Positions 19,118 to 27,718 are shown, counted from the first letter of the stretch. The stretch is DNA of 64,000 nt from MR-S7 sp000400995 (GCF_045291395.1 NZ_CP152342.1:4774001-4838000); one strand, 5' to 3'. Notes: a model not told the origin generated them from the sequence alone. Program-made: numbers and translations.

Positions 19118-19765
19118 TCAGCCCTGCGTGCGCTCGCCCACGTAGATCTCCACGCGGCGGTTGCGTGCGCGGCCGTCGTTGGTGTCGTTGGTGGCGATGG
19201 GCTCGCGCGAGCCGCGGCCTTCCACGTGGATGCGCGCGCCGCTCACGCCCTGGCTGGTGAGGTAGTTGCGCGTGCTGGTGGCGCGGTCCATCGACAGCGG
19301 GTTGTTGATCGCGTCGCTGCCCGTGGAGTCGGTGTGGCCCACGATGCGTACCTCGGCGTTCGGGTTGTTGCGCAGCCCGTCGGCGAAGCGGTCCAGGATG
19401 GGGCGGAAGTTGGACTGGATGTCCGAGCGGCCGGTGGCGAACGAGATGTCGCTGGGAATGTCCAGCTTGAGCTGGTTGTCCGCCGTCTGCGACACGGAAA
19501 CGCCCGTGCCCTGGGTGGCGGCCTGCATCTCCTGCTTCTGCTTTTCCATGCGCTGCGACCAGATGTAGGAGCCCAGGGCCCCCACGCCCGCGCCGATCAC
19601 GGCGCCCGTGCCCGCGTGGCCGCCCGCGATGGCACCCACGGCCGCGCCGCCCAGGGCGCCCACGCCGGCGCCGGTGGCGGTGCGGCGTTGCGTGTCCGAC
19701 ATGTTGGCGCAGCCGGTGGCCAGCATGACCACGGCGACCGTGCCGATGAGAAGAGGTTTGCGCAT
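19118..19765 (-). CDS. OmpA-family outer-membrane lipoprotein with glycine zipper
   Basis: A 215-residue lipoprotein. The signal peptide ends at the lipobox ATGC (Cys19). Residues about 31-66 form a Gly/Ala-rich zipper (GAGVGALGGAAVGAIAGGHA). The C-terminal half is a peptidoglycan-binding OmpA domain (FATGRSDIQSNFRPIL; VRIVGHTDSTGSDAINNPLS; GRGSREPIATNDTNDGRARN). AAGGAG precedes the start. The architecture is that of the YiaD/Pal-like group that ties the outer membrane to peptidoglycan. The start was taken at MRKPLL because it gives the lipoprotein signal. Confidence 0.94.
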   Translation of the reverse strand: MRKPLLIGTVAVVMLATGCANMSDTQRRTATGAGVGALGGAAVGAIAGGHAGTGAVIGAGVGALGSYIWSQRMEKQKQEMQAATQGTGVSVSQTADNQLKLDIPSDISFATGRSDIQSNFRPILDRFADGLRNNPNAEVRIVGHTDSTGSDAINNPLSMDRATSTRNYLTSQGVSGARIHVEGRGSREPIATNDTNDGRARNRRVEIYVGERTQG

Positions 19766-19875
19766 AGAGGGCTCCTTGTGTCCAGTGAAGGAAATGATGG
19801 GCACAGCGTAGCGACCGCCGGCAGCCTCTGTCTGTAGGACGCCGTGCCAGCCGCAAGCGGGCCGGCAAACAAATG

Positions 19876-20013
19876 TCAATCCTTCTTGCCGGCCTTGTCC
19901 TCGGGCTCGGAGGGCGGCAGCTCGCCGCGCTGGCGGCCCGAGAACATGGTCCACCAGACGATGGCCACCAGCACCAGCAGCGCCAGCAGCGCTTCAAGCA
20001 AAATCAGCCCCAT
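19876..20013 (-). CDS. Small single-pass membrane protein, unknown function
   Basis: A 45-residue ORF: one N-terminal transmembrane helix (LILLEALLALLVLVAIVWW), then a short charged tail ending PEDKAGKKD. The hydrophobic-then-polar pattern looks like a real mini-membrane protein. Its ATG (20013-20011) overlaps the mltA ATG (20012-20014) head to head in the palindrome CATG, so neither gene has room for a separate 5' leader. No function is known to me. Confidence 0.55.
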   Translation of the reverse strand: MGLILLEALLALLVLVAIVWWTMFSGRQRGELPPSEPEDKAGKKD

Positions 20014-21172
20014 GAATTCGCCCTCCCTGCGCCTGCCGCGCCTGCTTGCAACGGCGCTGATTGTAGGAATCCTGGCAGCCTGCTCCACCCGTCCGCCGGC
20101 CCCCGCGCCCGCCCCCGCGGCGCCCCCCACGCCCGCTGCCCAGCCGCCGCTGGCCGGGCCCACGGCCGTGCCGGGCACGCTTGCGCAGTCCAAGAGCCGC
20201 TGGGTGCCCGTGGCCTGGAGCGAGCTGCCCGGCGTGGAGGAGGACGCGCTGCACGAGGCCTGGAACGCCTGGCTGCGCAACTGCGAGCGCCCCGCGCCCG
20301 CGTTCGCGCCGCTGTGCGGCGAGGTGCGCCAGCTCTCTATCGCCACCCCCGAGGAGCAGCGCGGCTGGATGGAGCGGCGCCTGCAGCCCTACCGCATCGA
20401 AACGCCGGAGGGCAGCGCCGAGGGCCTGCTCACCGGCTACTTCGAGCCCTACCTGGAGGCCGCGCGCCAGCCCGGCAACGGCTTCGAGGTGCCGCTCTAC
20501 CGCCCGCCCGCCGACCTGGGCACGCGCAAGCCCTGGTACACGCGCCAGCAGATCGAGACCTCGCGCGAGGCGCAGGCCGCCCTGGCCGGCCGCGCCATCG
20601 CCTGGGTGCGCGACCCGGTGGAGGCCATGGTGCTGCACATCCAGGGCTCGGGCCGCCTACGTGTGCAGGAGGCCGACGGCTCGGTGCGCCTGGTGCGCGT
20701 GGCCTTCGCGGGCACCAACGACCAGCCCTACAAGAGCGTGGGCCGGTGGCTGCTGGACCAGGGCCTGGTGCGCGACGCCACCTGGCCCGGCATCAACGCC
20801 TGGGCGCGCGCCAACCCGCAGCGGGTGAACGAGATGCTCTGGTCCAACCCGCGCTACGTCTTCTTCCGCGAGGAGCCGCTCGACGCGCTGGACGCCGCCT
20901 TCGGCCCGCGCGGCGCGCAGGGCGTGCCGCTCACGCCCGGCCGCTCCATCGCGGTGGACCGCCAGAGCATCCCTTACGGCACGCCGGTGTGGCTGGCCTC
21001 CAGCGGCCCCACGGCGCAGCTCGCGCGGCTGGTCATGGCGCAGGACACGGGCAGCGCCATCGTCGGCGCGGTGCGCGCGGACTATTTCGCCGGCTGGGGT
21101 GCCGAGGCGGGCAAGCTGGCCGGCCGGCTCAAGCAGAACCTGCGCCTGTGGGCGCTGTGGCCAAAGCAATAG
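20012..21172 (+). CDS. mltA: Membrane-bound lytic murein transglycosylase A
   Basis: MltA, 386 residues, a lipoprotein (lipobox LAAC, Cys24) of the outer membrane that cleaves peptidoglycan to 1,6-anhydro-muropeptides. After a Pro/Ala-rich linker comes the MltA barrel (EGLLTGYFEPYLEA; HIQGSGRLRV) and the C-terminal 3D domain (VFFREE; PLTPGRSIAVDRQSIPYGTP; MAQDTGSAIVGAVRADYFAGWG) with the conserved catalytic-type Asp residues. The start codon was chosen for the lipoprotein signal. It shares its start site with the divergent small protein. Confidence 0.95.
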   Translation: MNSPSLRLPRLLATALIVGILAACSTRPPAPAPAPAAPPTPAAQPPLAGPTAVPGTLAQSKSRWVPVAWSELPGVEEDALHEAWNAWLRNCERPAPAFAPLCGEVRQLSIATPEEQRGWMERRLQPYRIETPEGSAEGLLTGYFEPYLEAARQPGNGFEVPLYRPPADLGTRKPWYTRQQIETSREAQAALAGRAIAWVRDPVEAMVLHIQGSGRLRVQEADGSVRLVRVAFAGTNDQPYKSVGRWLLDQGLVRDATWPGINAWARANPQRVNEMLWSNPRYVFFREEPLDALDAAFGPRGAQGVPLTPGRSIAVDRQSIPYGTPVWLASSGPTAQLARLVMAQDTGSAIVGAVRADYFAGWGAEAGKLAGRLKQNLRLWALWPKQ

Positions 21173-21174
21173 CC

Positions 21175-21216
21175 AAAATGGCCTCCAGTGCTTATGCACC
21201 AAGCGCCAGCAGCTAT
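21175..21216. repeat. Hairpin repeat, family A, containing the start codon of the next gene
   Basis: CAAAATGGCCTCCAGTGCTT, a short loop, then AAGCGCCAGCAGCTATG. It follows directly after the mltA stop, and its last bases supply the ATG used by the DUF2868-like gene. Confidence 0.7.
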
Positions 21217-23113
21217 GAATGAAGGAGCATTGCCCTCTCTGCCGGTGACCGAATCCGAGCTGCGCACCGTGCTGCTCGCGCAGTCCATTGAACAGGCGGG
21301 CGCGGTCAGCCCGCCCGAGCTGGATGAAGCCCTGCGCCAGGCCGTCGCCGCGGCCCGCCAGCGCGGCGTGGCGCGCGTGGAGGTGGGTGAGGTGGTGCAG
21401 GCGCGCGCCCAGGCCCTCGTGGAGCGCGCCGGCACGCGCGACGCCGCCATCGCCGCCCTGGCCCGGCCCAGCGCGCGCCTGCGCTGGCTGGCCCGTGCCC
21501 TGCCCGTGGGCGCGCTGCTGCTGGGGCTGGCGGCCGACCGCATCGCCAACGCCCACCGCGTGGACCTGCTCTCGCCCCCGCTGCTGCTGGTGCTGGCCTG
21601 GAACCTGGCGACGTACGCGCTGCTGGCGTGGCGCGCCTGGCGCAAGCCGGCGGCGCCGGAGCTGCCCCAGGCGCTGCGCCGCTGGGCGCGGCCCGCCCGG
21701 CGCGGCCTGGCGGCGCGCGTGGCGGCGGACTTTTACAGCCGCTGGTTCGCCGCCACCGCTGCGCCGTTCGCCCAGCGCCTGGCGCGCGTGCTGCACCTGT
21801 GCGCGGCGGCCTGGGGCGCGGGCATCGCGCTGTCGCTGCTGCTGCGCGGCCTGGTCGTGCGCTACCAGTTCGGCTGGGAAAGCACCTTCCTCGACGCCGC
21901 GCAGGTGCACGCCATCGCGGCCGTGCTGTTCTGGCCGCTCACCGCGCTGTTCGGCCTGGCGCCGTTCACGCTGGAGGAGATCGCGGCCACGCAGAACTTC
22001 GCAGGGCAGGGCGCGGCCGGCAGCCGCTGGGTGTGGATGTACGTGGGCCTGCTGCTGCTCGTCGTCGTGCTGCCGCGCCTGGCCCTGGCCGCCTGGGCGC
22101 GCTGGCGCGAGGCGCGGCTGGTGCGCGGCCTGCGCCTCGACCTGCAGGACTTCGACGCGCTGCGCGCCGCCCTGCCCGGCGACGTGGTGCTGGGCGTGCT
22201 CGGCGCCAGCCCCGCGCAGGCCGAGGCGCTGCGCGCCGTCGTCGCGGCGCATGCCGAGCAGGGCACGCAGGACCAGCTGCGCTTCACCGACGCGCAGGGC
22301 GAGCCGGTGGACGCGGTCATCGCCCTAGCCGACGCGCCCGTGCCCGCTGCCTGGCAGGGCGCTCCGCTGGCTGCGCTGCCCTGGTCCGCGTGGGGCGAAA
22401 GCTGGGTGCTGGAGCCTGTGCTGTTCGAGCGCGCCACCGCCCTGCTGCCCCAGCGCAGTGCCGTGCTGGAGCGGCTGCGCTCGGCCTGGGAGGCACGCAA
22501 TGAGGAGCGGTTCGAGCAGTCGCTGCAGGCCCTGGCTCGGCATCTGCGCGCCGCCGTCCTGGACCCGGCCGGCTACGCCCGGCACCTGCACACGCTGGAC
22601 ACCGCGCTGCGCGCGCTGCACGGCCAGCCCCCGGCGGCGCCCGAGGCGCCCGCTGCCCTGTCCGCCCCGCGCGGCGACGGCACGGCGGCGCTGGCCGTCG
22701 GCACCTCGGCAGGCGCCGCCGCCGGGGCCGCTGCGGGCGCCAAGGCGGGCGCACTGATCGACGTGGGCCTGGGCGGCCTGACCCTGGGCGCGGGCACGGC
22801 GTTGGGGGCGCTGCTGGGCGGCACCACGGCCTGGGCCGTGCGCACGCTGCAGAAGAAGAGCGCGGCGGGCGACGTTCAGCGCCATGCGGTCGAGGCGGCC
22901 TGCACCCACTACCTGGTGATCGCGCACCAGGCCCGCGTGCCGCCCGAGGACGCCCCGCGCCTGGCCGCGCGCTGGCGCGCCGAGGTCACGGGCACGGTGG
23001 CCGCCCATTGGGGTGCGCTGGAGGCAGCGCTGCGGCCCGGCGCGCCGCCCGAGGCGCTGGCGCCGCTGCTGCGCACGGTGCTGCTGGGCGTGCTGCGGCG
23101 CAGCTTCGCCTGA
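21215..23113 (+). CDS. DUF2868-type membrane protein fused to a DUF3482-like C-terminus
   Basis: About 632 residues. The N-terminal half resembles DUF2868 membrane proteins: paired hydrophobic helices near residues 90-135, then FGWESTFLDAAQVHAIA, APFTLEEIAATQNFAG and a further helix. The C-terminal part (LIDVGLGGLTLGAGTALGAL and flanking helices) resembles the end of the DUF3482 GTPase that, as I recall, is normally encoded by the next gene. No P-loop (GxxxxGKS/T) is visible between them; VLGVLGASPAQAEALR occupies the likely place. It may therefore be a fusion that lost or degraded its G domain. The start at 21215 is repeat-derived; 21188 is an alternative. Domain assignments are from memory of the families. 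Confidence 0.75.
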   Translation: MNEGALPSLPVTESELRTVLLAQSIEQAGAVSPPELDEALRQAVAAARQRGVARVEVGEVVQARAQALVERAGTRDAAIAALARPSARLRWLARALPVGALLLGLAADRIANAHRVDLLSPPLLLVLAWNLATYALLAWRAWRKPAAPELPQALRRWARPARRGLAARVAADFYSRWFAATAAPFAQRLARVLHLCAAAWGAGIALSLLLRGLVVRYQFGWESTFLDAAQVHAIAAVLFWPLTALFGLAPFTLEEIAATQNFAGQGAAGSRWVWMYVGLLLLVVVLPRLALAAWARWREARLVRGLRLDLQDFDALRAALPGDVVLGVLGASPAQAEALRAVVAAHAEQGTQDQLRFTDAQGEPVDAVIALADAPVPAAWQGAPLAALPWSAWGESWVLEPVLFERATALLPQRSAVLERLRSAWEARNEERFEQSLQALARHLRAAVLDPAGYARHLHTLDTALRALHGQPPAAPEAPAALSAPRGDGTAALAVGTSAGAAAGAAAGAKAGALIDVGLGGLTLGAGTALGALLGGTTAWAVRTLQKKSAAGDVQRHAVEAACTHYLVIAHQARVPPEDAPRLAARWRAEVTGTVAAHWGALEAALRPGAPPEALAPLLRTVLLGVLRRSFA

Positions 23114-23114
23114 C

Positions 23115-24991
23115 TCAGCCTTCGGAACGGAGATGGCGGTAGATGGTTTGCCGGCTGATGCCCAGCCGCCGCGCGGCCGCGCTCACGTTGCCGCCTGTGT
23201 CCCGCAGGGCCGCGTGCAGCGCGTGGCGTGACAGCTCCTTGAGCATGCCGGCGGCCTGGGGCGGCTGCGCGGGCTCCTGCAGCGCCAGACGCAGGTCGTC
23301 GGCCAGGTGCTGCCAGCCGATGCAGGTCTCGTGCGGCTCGCGCAGCGCGCAGGCGGTGTGCAGCGCGCTGGTGAGCTGGCGCAGGTTGCCCGGCCAGGCG
23401 TAGCGCTGGAAGGCGGCGAGCAGGTCGGGGGCGATAGGGCACGGGGTGCCCGCCGCCTCGCGCACGATGGCGGCGGCCAGGGCCGCGAAGTCGGTGCGCT
23501 CGCGCAGGGGCGGCAGGTGCACGCTGAACCCGTTGATGCGGTAGTACAGATCGCCGCGGAAGCTGCCGTCCGCCACGGCCTGCGCCAAAGGGCGGTGGGT
23601 GGCGCTCATCAGCGCGAAGTCCACCGCCACGGGGGCTCCGCCCAGCGGCACGACCTTGCGCTCCTGCAGCACGCGCAGCAGGCGGGTCTGCAGCAGCAGC
23701 GGCATGTGGCCGATCTCGTCGAGGAACAGCGTGCCGCCCTCGGCCTCGCGGATGCGGCCCGGGCTGCCGCCGCGCTGCGCGCCGGTGTAGGCGCCGGGCG
23801 CGTAGCCGAACAGCTCGGCCTCGATCAGCGATTCGGGGATGGCCGCGCAGTTGATGGCCACGAAGGGCTTGCCCCGGCGCGGCCCGCTGTCGTGGCAGGC
23901 GCGCGCGAAAACTTCCTTGCCCACGCCCGATTCGCCCAGGACCAGCAGGGGGATGGGCTTGTCCAGGATGCGGCGCACCTTCTGCGTGGCGGCGTGCCAC
24001 TGCGCATCGCCGGTGTCGCGCTCGGCCAGCGCGTCCCGGGCGGGCGGGGGGCCGCGCGCGAAGGTGCGCAGGCCACTACCGTGGCGGCGGGCGCCTGCAC
24101 GCGCATGTGCAGGCGCCGCCCGTCGGGCAGCTCCAGCGCCTGCGGCGCCTGTCCGGCCAGGGACAGCAGGCGCGAGAGGCGCTGCTGCAGGCGGCCTTCG
24201 AGCCGCAGCGCGGAGAAGTCGGCGGGCGCGAGATTCAACAGCCGCATGCCCTCGGGGTTGGCGCCCACCAGCACGCCGTCGTGTGTCAGCACCACGATGC
24301 CCTCGGCTGGCGTGTCCAGCCCCTCGGCCTGCGCGTGCAAATGCAGGCGCAGGTGCTGCGGGTAGCGCGCCTTGAGCCAGTTGTTCTCGATCATGCGCGC
24401 CGCGCCGTGCACCAGGCCCATCGCATGGCGCTGCGAGGCGTAGCGGTCGCCCGAGATGTCGATGGCACCGGCCACCTCGCCCTGGGCGGTGAAGATGGGC
24501 GTGGCCGAGCAGTGCAGGAAGCCGTTCTGCTCCAGGAAGTGCTCGGCGCCGCGCACCTGCAGCGCGGCGCGCTCGGCCACGGCGGTGCCGATGGCGTTGG
24601 TGCCGCGCTCGCGCTCGTCCCAGGACGCGCCGCGGCGCAGCGCCACGCGCTGGGCCTTGTCGAGGAAGGCGTCGTCGCCCAGGGTGTGCAGCAGGGTGCT
24701 GTGCGCGTCGGCCAGCACCAGCATGCAGTGGCTGCCCTGGATCTGGCCGTAGAGGTAGTCCATGACCGGCCGCGCATAGGCCAGCAGCTGTTCGTTGCGC
24801 TGCAGCACGCGGTGGAAGGCGGGACCTTCAATGGGCTCGGGCGCCGGGCCGCGCGAGAGCGGCTGCAGGCCGGCGTGCAGGCTGCGCTGCCATGAGCGCG
24901 TGAGCCGCTCGCCCAGCGCGCCGGAGGCCACAGTGCCGCACTCCACCAATTGGCGGCGGGCCTGTTGCAGGGGGTCAAAAGCTCCACGCAT
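23115..24991 (-). pseudogene. AcoR-like sigma-54 transcriptional activator, broken by one frameshift
   Basis: In the repaired frame this is a 620-residue-class activator: an N-terminal GAF-type sensor (GTNAIGTAVAER and FCSATPIF-like stretches), a PAS-like segment, a sigma-54 AAA+ domain (Walker A GESGVGKE; sigma-54 loop GAYTGA, a variant of GAFTGA; Walker B GTLFLDEIG), and a Fis-type HTH (NVSAAARRLGISRQTIYRHL). The first half is read from 24991 (AGGAGA upstream), and the AAA+ half is in another frame. Adding one C to the six-C coding run (24046-24051) rejoins them as ACAPSRAAPPPARDALAERD. It is divergent from the aldehyde dehydrogenase that it should activate. True pseudogene, off-phase or sequencing error cannot be separated here. 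Confidence 0.88.
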
Positions 24992-25043
24992 GCTTGTCTC
25001 CTGGCCTCTGGCGGGCACTGCGGGAAATTATAGGAACGGGGGC

Positions 25044-25060
25044 TGTCGCAGTCTGCAACA
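25044..25060. promoter_or_regulatory. Candidate upstream activator site 1
   Basis: TGTCGCA-GTC-TGCAACA, a 7-bp imperfect inverted repeat (one mismatch) 67 bp before the sigma-54 promoter of the aldehyde dehydrogenase. Similar to site 2; probable binding site of the divergent AcoR-like activator. Confidence 0.55.
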
Positions 25061-25066
25061 CCGTGT

Positions 25067-25095
25067 TGTCACAGCCTGGCGCAGCGGCTGTGACA
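25067..25095. promoter_or_regulatory. Candidate upstream activator site 2
   Basis: TGTCACAGCC, nine bases, GGCTGTGACA: perfect 10-bp arms. Its centre lies about 46 bp before the -24 element, and 29 bp from the centre of site 1. Perfect dyads at this distance are typical enhancer sites of sigma-54 activators. Confidence 0.7.
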
Positions 25096-25126
25096 GCGCG
25101 CGGCGGCCGCAGGCGCGGGGGCGCAC

Positions 25127-25141
25127 TGGCATGCGCCTTGC
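25127..25141 (+). promoter_or_regulatory. Sigma-54 promoter of the aldehyde dehydrogenase operon
   Basis: TGGCATGCGCCTTGC matches the -24/-12 consensus TGGCACGnnnnTTGC with one change. GG at 25128 and GC at 25140 are 12 bp apart as required. Transcription should begin near 25153, leaving a leader of about 43 nt. Confidence 0.8.
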
Positions 25142-25195
25142 GTCAGCACTGGCGGCCGGCGCGGTGCCAGGCCGCAACGACAAGGAGACAAGACC

Positions 25196-26722
25196 ATGGA
25201 CATGTTCGAACTCAAGCGCTTCAACCTCGACATCGCCTACCCCTACAAACAGCAGTACGACAACTTCATCGGCGGCAAGTGGGTCGCGCCGCTGGCGGGC
25301 CGGTATTTCGACAACGTCTCGCCCATCACCGGCAAGCCGTTCTGCCGCGTGGCGCAGTCGGACGCCGAAGACGTGAACCTGGCGCTGGACGCCGCCCACG
25401 CTGCGCAGGACAAGTGGGCCAAGACGCCGGTGGCCGAGCGTTCCAACATCCTGCTGCGCATCGCCGACCGCATGGAGCAGAACCTGGAGCTGCTGGCGAT
25501 CGCCGAGACCATCGACAACGGCAAGCCGCTGCGCGAGACCATGGCGGCCGACATCCCGCTGGCCATCGACCACTTCCGCTACTTCGCGGGCTGCATCCGC
25601 GCGCAGGAAGGCGGCATCTCCGAGATCGACGAGCACACCGTGGCCTACCACTTCCACGAGCCCATCGGCGTGGTCGGCCAGATCATCCCGTGGAACTTCC
25701 CGCTGCTGATGGCCGCGTGGAAGCTGCCGCCCGCGCTGGCCGCCGGCTGCTGCGTGGTGCTCAAGCCCGCCGAGCAGACGCCTGCCTCGATCATGGTGCT
25801 CATGGAGCTGATCGGCGACCTGCTGCCGGCAGGCGTCATCAACGTGGTCAACGGCTACGGCAAGGAGGCGGGCGAGGCCCTGGCCACCAGCCCGCGCATC
25901 ACGAAGATCGCCTTCACCGGCTCCACCGCCGTGGGCCAGCGCATCCTGCGCGCGGCGGCCGACAGCCTGATCCCCTCCACCATCGAGCTGGGCGGCAAGA
26001 GTCCCAACATCTTCTTCGCCGACGTGATGGACGCGGACGACGACTTCCTGGACAAGGCCATGGAGGGCTTCTCCATGTTCGCGCTCAATCAGGGCGAGGT
26101 CTGCACCTGCCCCTCGCGCATGCTGATCCAGGAGTCGGTCTACGAGCGCTTCATCGAGCGTGCCGTCAAGCGCGTGCAGGCCATGAAGCAGGGCCACCCG
26201 CTGGACAAGAGCACCATGATCGGCGCGCAGGTCTCGCAGCAGCAGATGGAGCGCATCCTGGGCTACATCAGCCTGGGCCAGGAGGAAGGCGCGCAGTGCC
26301 TGACCGGCGGCGAGCGCAACCGCCCCGGCCAGGAGATGGACGACGGCTTCTTCGTCAAGCCCACGCTGTTGTTCGGCAACAACCAGATGCGGGTGTTCCA
26401 GGAAGAAATCTTCGGCCCCGTGGCTTCGGTGACCACCTTCAAGACCGTGGAGGAGGCCATCGCCATCGCCAACGACACCATGTACGGCCTGGGCGCGGGC
26501 GTGTGGACGCGCAACGGCACGCAGGCCTACCAGATGGGCCGCGCCATCAAGGCCGGGCGCGTGTGGACCAACTGCTACCACCTCTATCCTGCGCACGCGG
26601 CGTTCGGCGGCTACAAGCGGTCGGGCATCGGGCGCGAGAACCACAAGATGGCCTTGTCCAACTACCAGCAGACCAAGAACCTGCTGGTGAGCTACAGCCC
26701 CAAGGCGATGGGGTTCTTCTGA
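25196..26722 (+). CDS. Aldehyde dehydrogenase (ExaC/AcoD/AldB type)
   Basis: NAD(P)-dependent aldehyde dehydrogenase of 508 residues, full length for the acetaldehyde-type branch linked to ethanol or acetoin use. Visible motifs are VVGQIIPWNFPLLMAAWK (NAD site), FTGSTAVGQ, the general-base Glu in ELGGKSPN, the catalytic Cys in NQGEVCTCPS, and EEIFGPVASV. AAGGAG sits nine bases before the ATG. A sigma-54 promoter and two dyads lie upstream, with the AcoR-like gene divergent, so expression should depend on that activator. An FMN-fold gene is coupled at its stop codon. Confidence 0.95.
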   Translation: MDMFELKRFNLDIAYPYKQQYDNFIGGKWVAPLAGRYFDNVSPITGKPFCRVAQSDAEDVNLALDAAHAAQDKWAKTPVAERSNILLRIADRMEQNLELLAIAETIDNGKPLRETMAADIPLAIDHFRYFAGCIRAQEGGISEIDEHTVAYHFHEPIGVVGQIIPWNFPLLMAAWKLPPALAAGCCVVLKPAEQTPASIMVLMELIGDLLPAGVINVVNGYGKEAGEALATSPRITKIAFTGSTAVGQRILRAAADSLIPSTIELGGKSPNIFFADVMDADDDFLDKAMEGFSMFALNQGEVCTCPSRMLIQESVYERFIERAVKRVQAMKQGHPLDKSTMIGAQVSQQQMERILGYISLGQEEGAQCLTGGERNRPGQEMDDGFFVKPTLLFGNNQMRVFQEEIFGPVASVTTFKTVEEAIAIANDTMYGLGAGVWTRNGTQAYQMGRAIKAGRVWTNCYHLYPAHAAFGGYKRSGIGRENHKMALSNYQQTKNLLVSYSPKAMGFF

Positions 26723-27132
26723 CAGGGGAGGCCGCACGCCTAGTCGTCCTCCAGCCCTGGCTGGAGGCGCGGGCGTTCTTCCTCGTCGGCTCGGCCAGCG
26801 CGGCGGGCGCATGCGACTGCTCGTACCGCGGCCAGGGCGACGGGCCGCTGCTGCGCGTGCAGGGGGCCGAGGTGGTCTTCCCCGACTACCCCGGCAACAA
26901 CCTGTTCAACACGCTGGGCAACCTGATCGAATGCGATGCCATCGCGCTGCTGTTCGTGGACTTCGACGCGCGCCGCAGCGTGCTGCTGCAGGGCCGCGCG
27001 CGCATCGGCGGGGCGCTGCCCGACTGGCCTGGCGCGCCGCGCAGCGTGGCCGTGTGCGTGGAGCTGGTGAGCGAGCGGGACGAGCCCGGGCTGCCGCGCC
27101 TCGTGTGGAAGGAGCCGCCATGCGCATCGTGA
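26719..27132 (+). CDS. Pyridoxamine-phosphate-oxidase-fold FMN-binding protein, apparent CTG start
   Basis: About 137 residues resembling small flavin-split-barrel proteins: FFLVGSASAAGACDCSYRG and FPDYPGNNLFNTLGNL followed by LLFVDF are signature stretches. No ATG, GTG or TTG lies in frame near the expected start. The frame opens at a CTG that overlaps the dehydrogenase stop (CTGA), exactly where an ATGA junction would normally be, giving M-TGEAARLVVLQPWLEARAFF. Either CTG is used through translational coupling, or the start has been lost by mutation. It overlaps the next gene by 13 nt. The substrate is unknown. Confidence 0.72.
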   Translation: MTGEAARLVVLQPWLEARAFFLVGSASAAGACDCSYRGQGDGPLLRVQGAEVVFPDYPGNNLFNTLGNLIECDAIALLFVDFDARRSVLLQGRARIGGALPDWPGAPRSVAVCVELVSERDEPGLPRLVWKEPPCAS

Positions 27133-27638
27133 ACGGCACCGAGGCCGTGTTCCACGCGGGCGAGCGCGAGGCACACCGCCGCTTCGGCGTGGAAGAGCTC
27201 GCGCGCGAGATGCAGGGCACCATCGCCCCGCAGCTGAGCGCGGGCCAGGCGCGCTTCATGGACGCGCAGGCGTTCTGCTTCATCACCGTGCGCGAGCCCT
27301 CGGGCGCGCTCTGGTCCCAGGTGCTGCCGCGCGTGGAGACGCCGCAGGGCATCTACCCGCTGCTGGCCTTCGGCGACGCTCGAACCTTCCACTTCCTGGC
27401 CGACACGGAGCGCGATGCGCGGCTGCTGGCTGGCGCGGGCGGGGCGGCGGGCCTCGTCTTCGTGGACTTCGCGCGCGGCGCGCGCCTGCGCGTCAACGGC
27501 GATCTGGACGTGGTGGATGACGCGGTGCTGCCGGGCTTTCGCAGCCCGCCGGGCCACCGGCTCATGCAGCTGCGCGTGGCCCAGGCCTATGCCAACTGCC
27601 CGGCGCGCATCGTGCGCATGGCGCTACCGAAAGAATAG
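27120..27638 (+). CDS. Pyridoxamine-phosphate-oxidase-family protein
   Basis: A 172-residue protein of the FMN-binding split-barrel superfamily. It opens with FHAGEREAHRRFGVEE, typical of the branch often annotated as pyridoxamine 5'-phosphate oxidase-related. The central strand stretch FCFITVREPSGALWSQVLP, GLVFVDFARGARLRVNGDL and the closing AYANCPARIVRM all fit. The start (ATG 27120) lies inside the preceding gene, suggesting coupling. The stop TAG is formed by the first bases of the repeat that follows. Third gene of the sigma-54-controlled aldehyde dehydrogenase operon. A real PNPOx activity is doubtful. Confidence 0.82.
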   Translation: MRIVNGTEAVFHAGEREAHRRFGVEELAREMQGTIAPQLSAGQARFMDAQAFCFITVREPSGALWSQVLPRVETPQGIYPLLAFGDARTFHFLADTERDARLLAGAGGAAGLVFVDFARGARLRVNGDLDVVDDAVLPGFRSPPGHRLMQLRVAQAYANCPARIVRMALPKE

Positions 27639-27718
27639 CTGGTTGCGCTTGCTGCCAGCCGTTTCCATAAGGAAATAGGCTGGAAATGGCTGTTGGCAAG
27701 CGCAAGCAGCTCCTTTTT
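27631..27718. repeat. Long nested hairpin made of family-A repeats
   Basis: Outer arms AGCTGGTTGCGCTTG and CAAGCGCAAGCAGCT enclose inner partial arms CCAGCC...GGCTGG and TTTCC...GGAAA, followed by TCCTTTTT. It could fold as one stem-loop of about 80 nt. It lies between the converging FMN-fold and MFS genes and probably acts as a terminator for the former. Confidence 0.75.

Noticed and set aside
27631..27718. Large hairpin considered as a CRISPR-like or riboswitch element
   Set aside because: No spacer-repeat periodicity and no aptamer-like conserved core; arms match the family-A repeat and it lies between converging genes.
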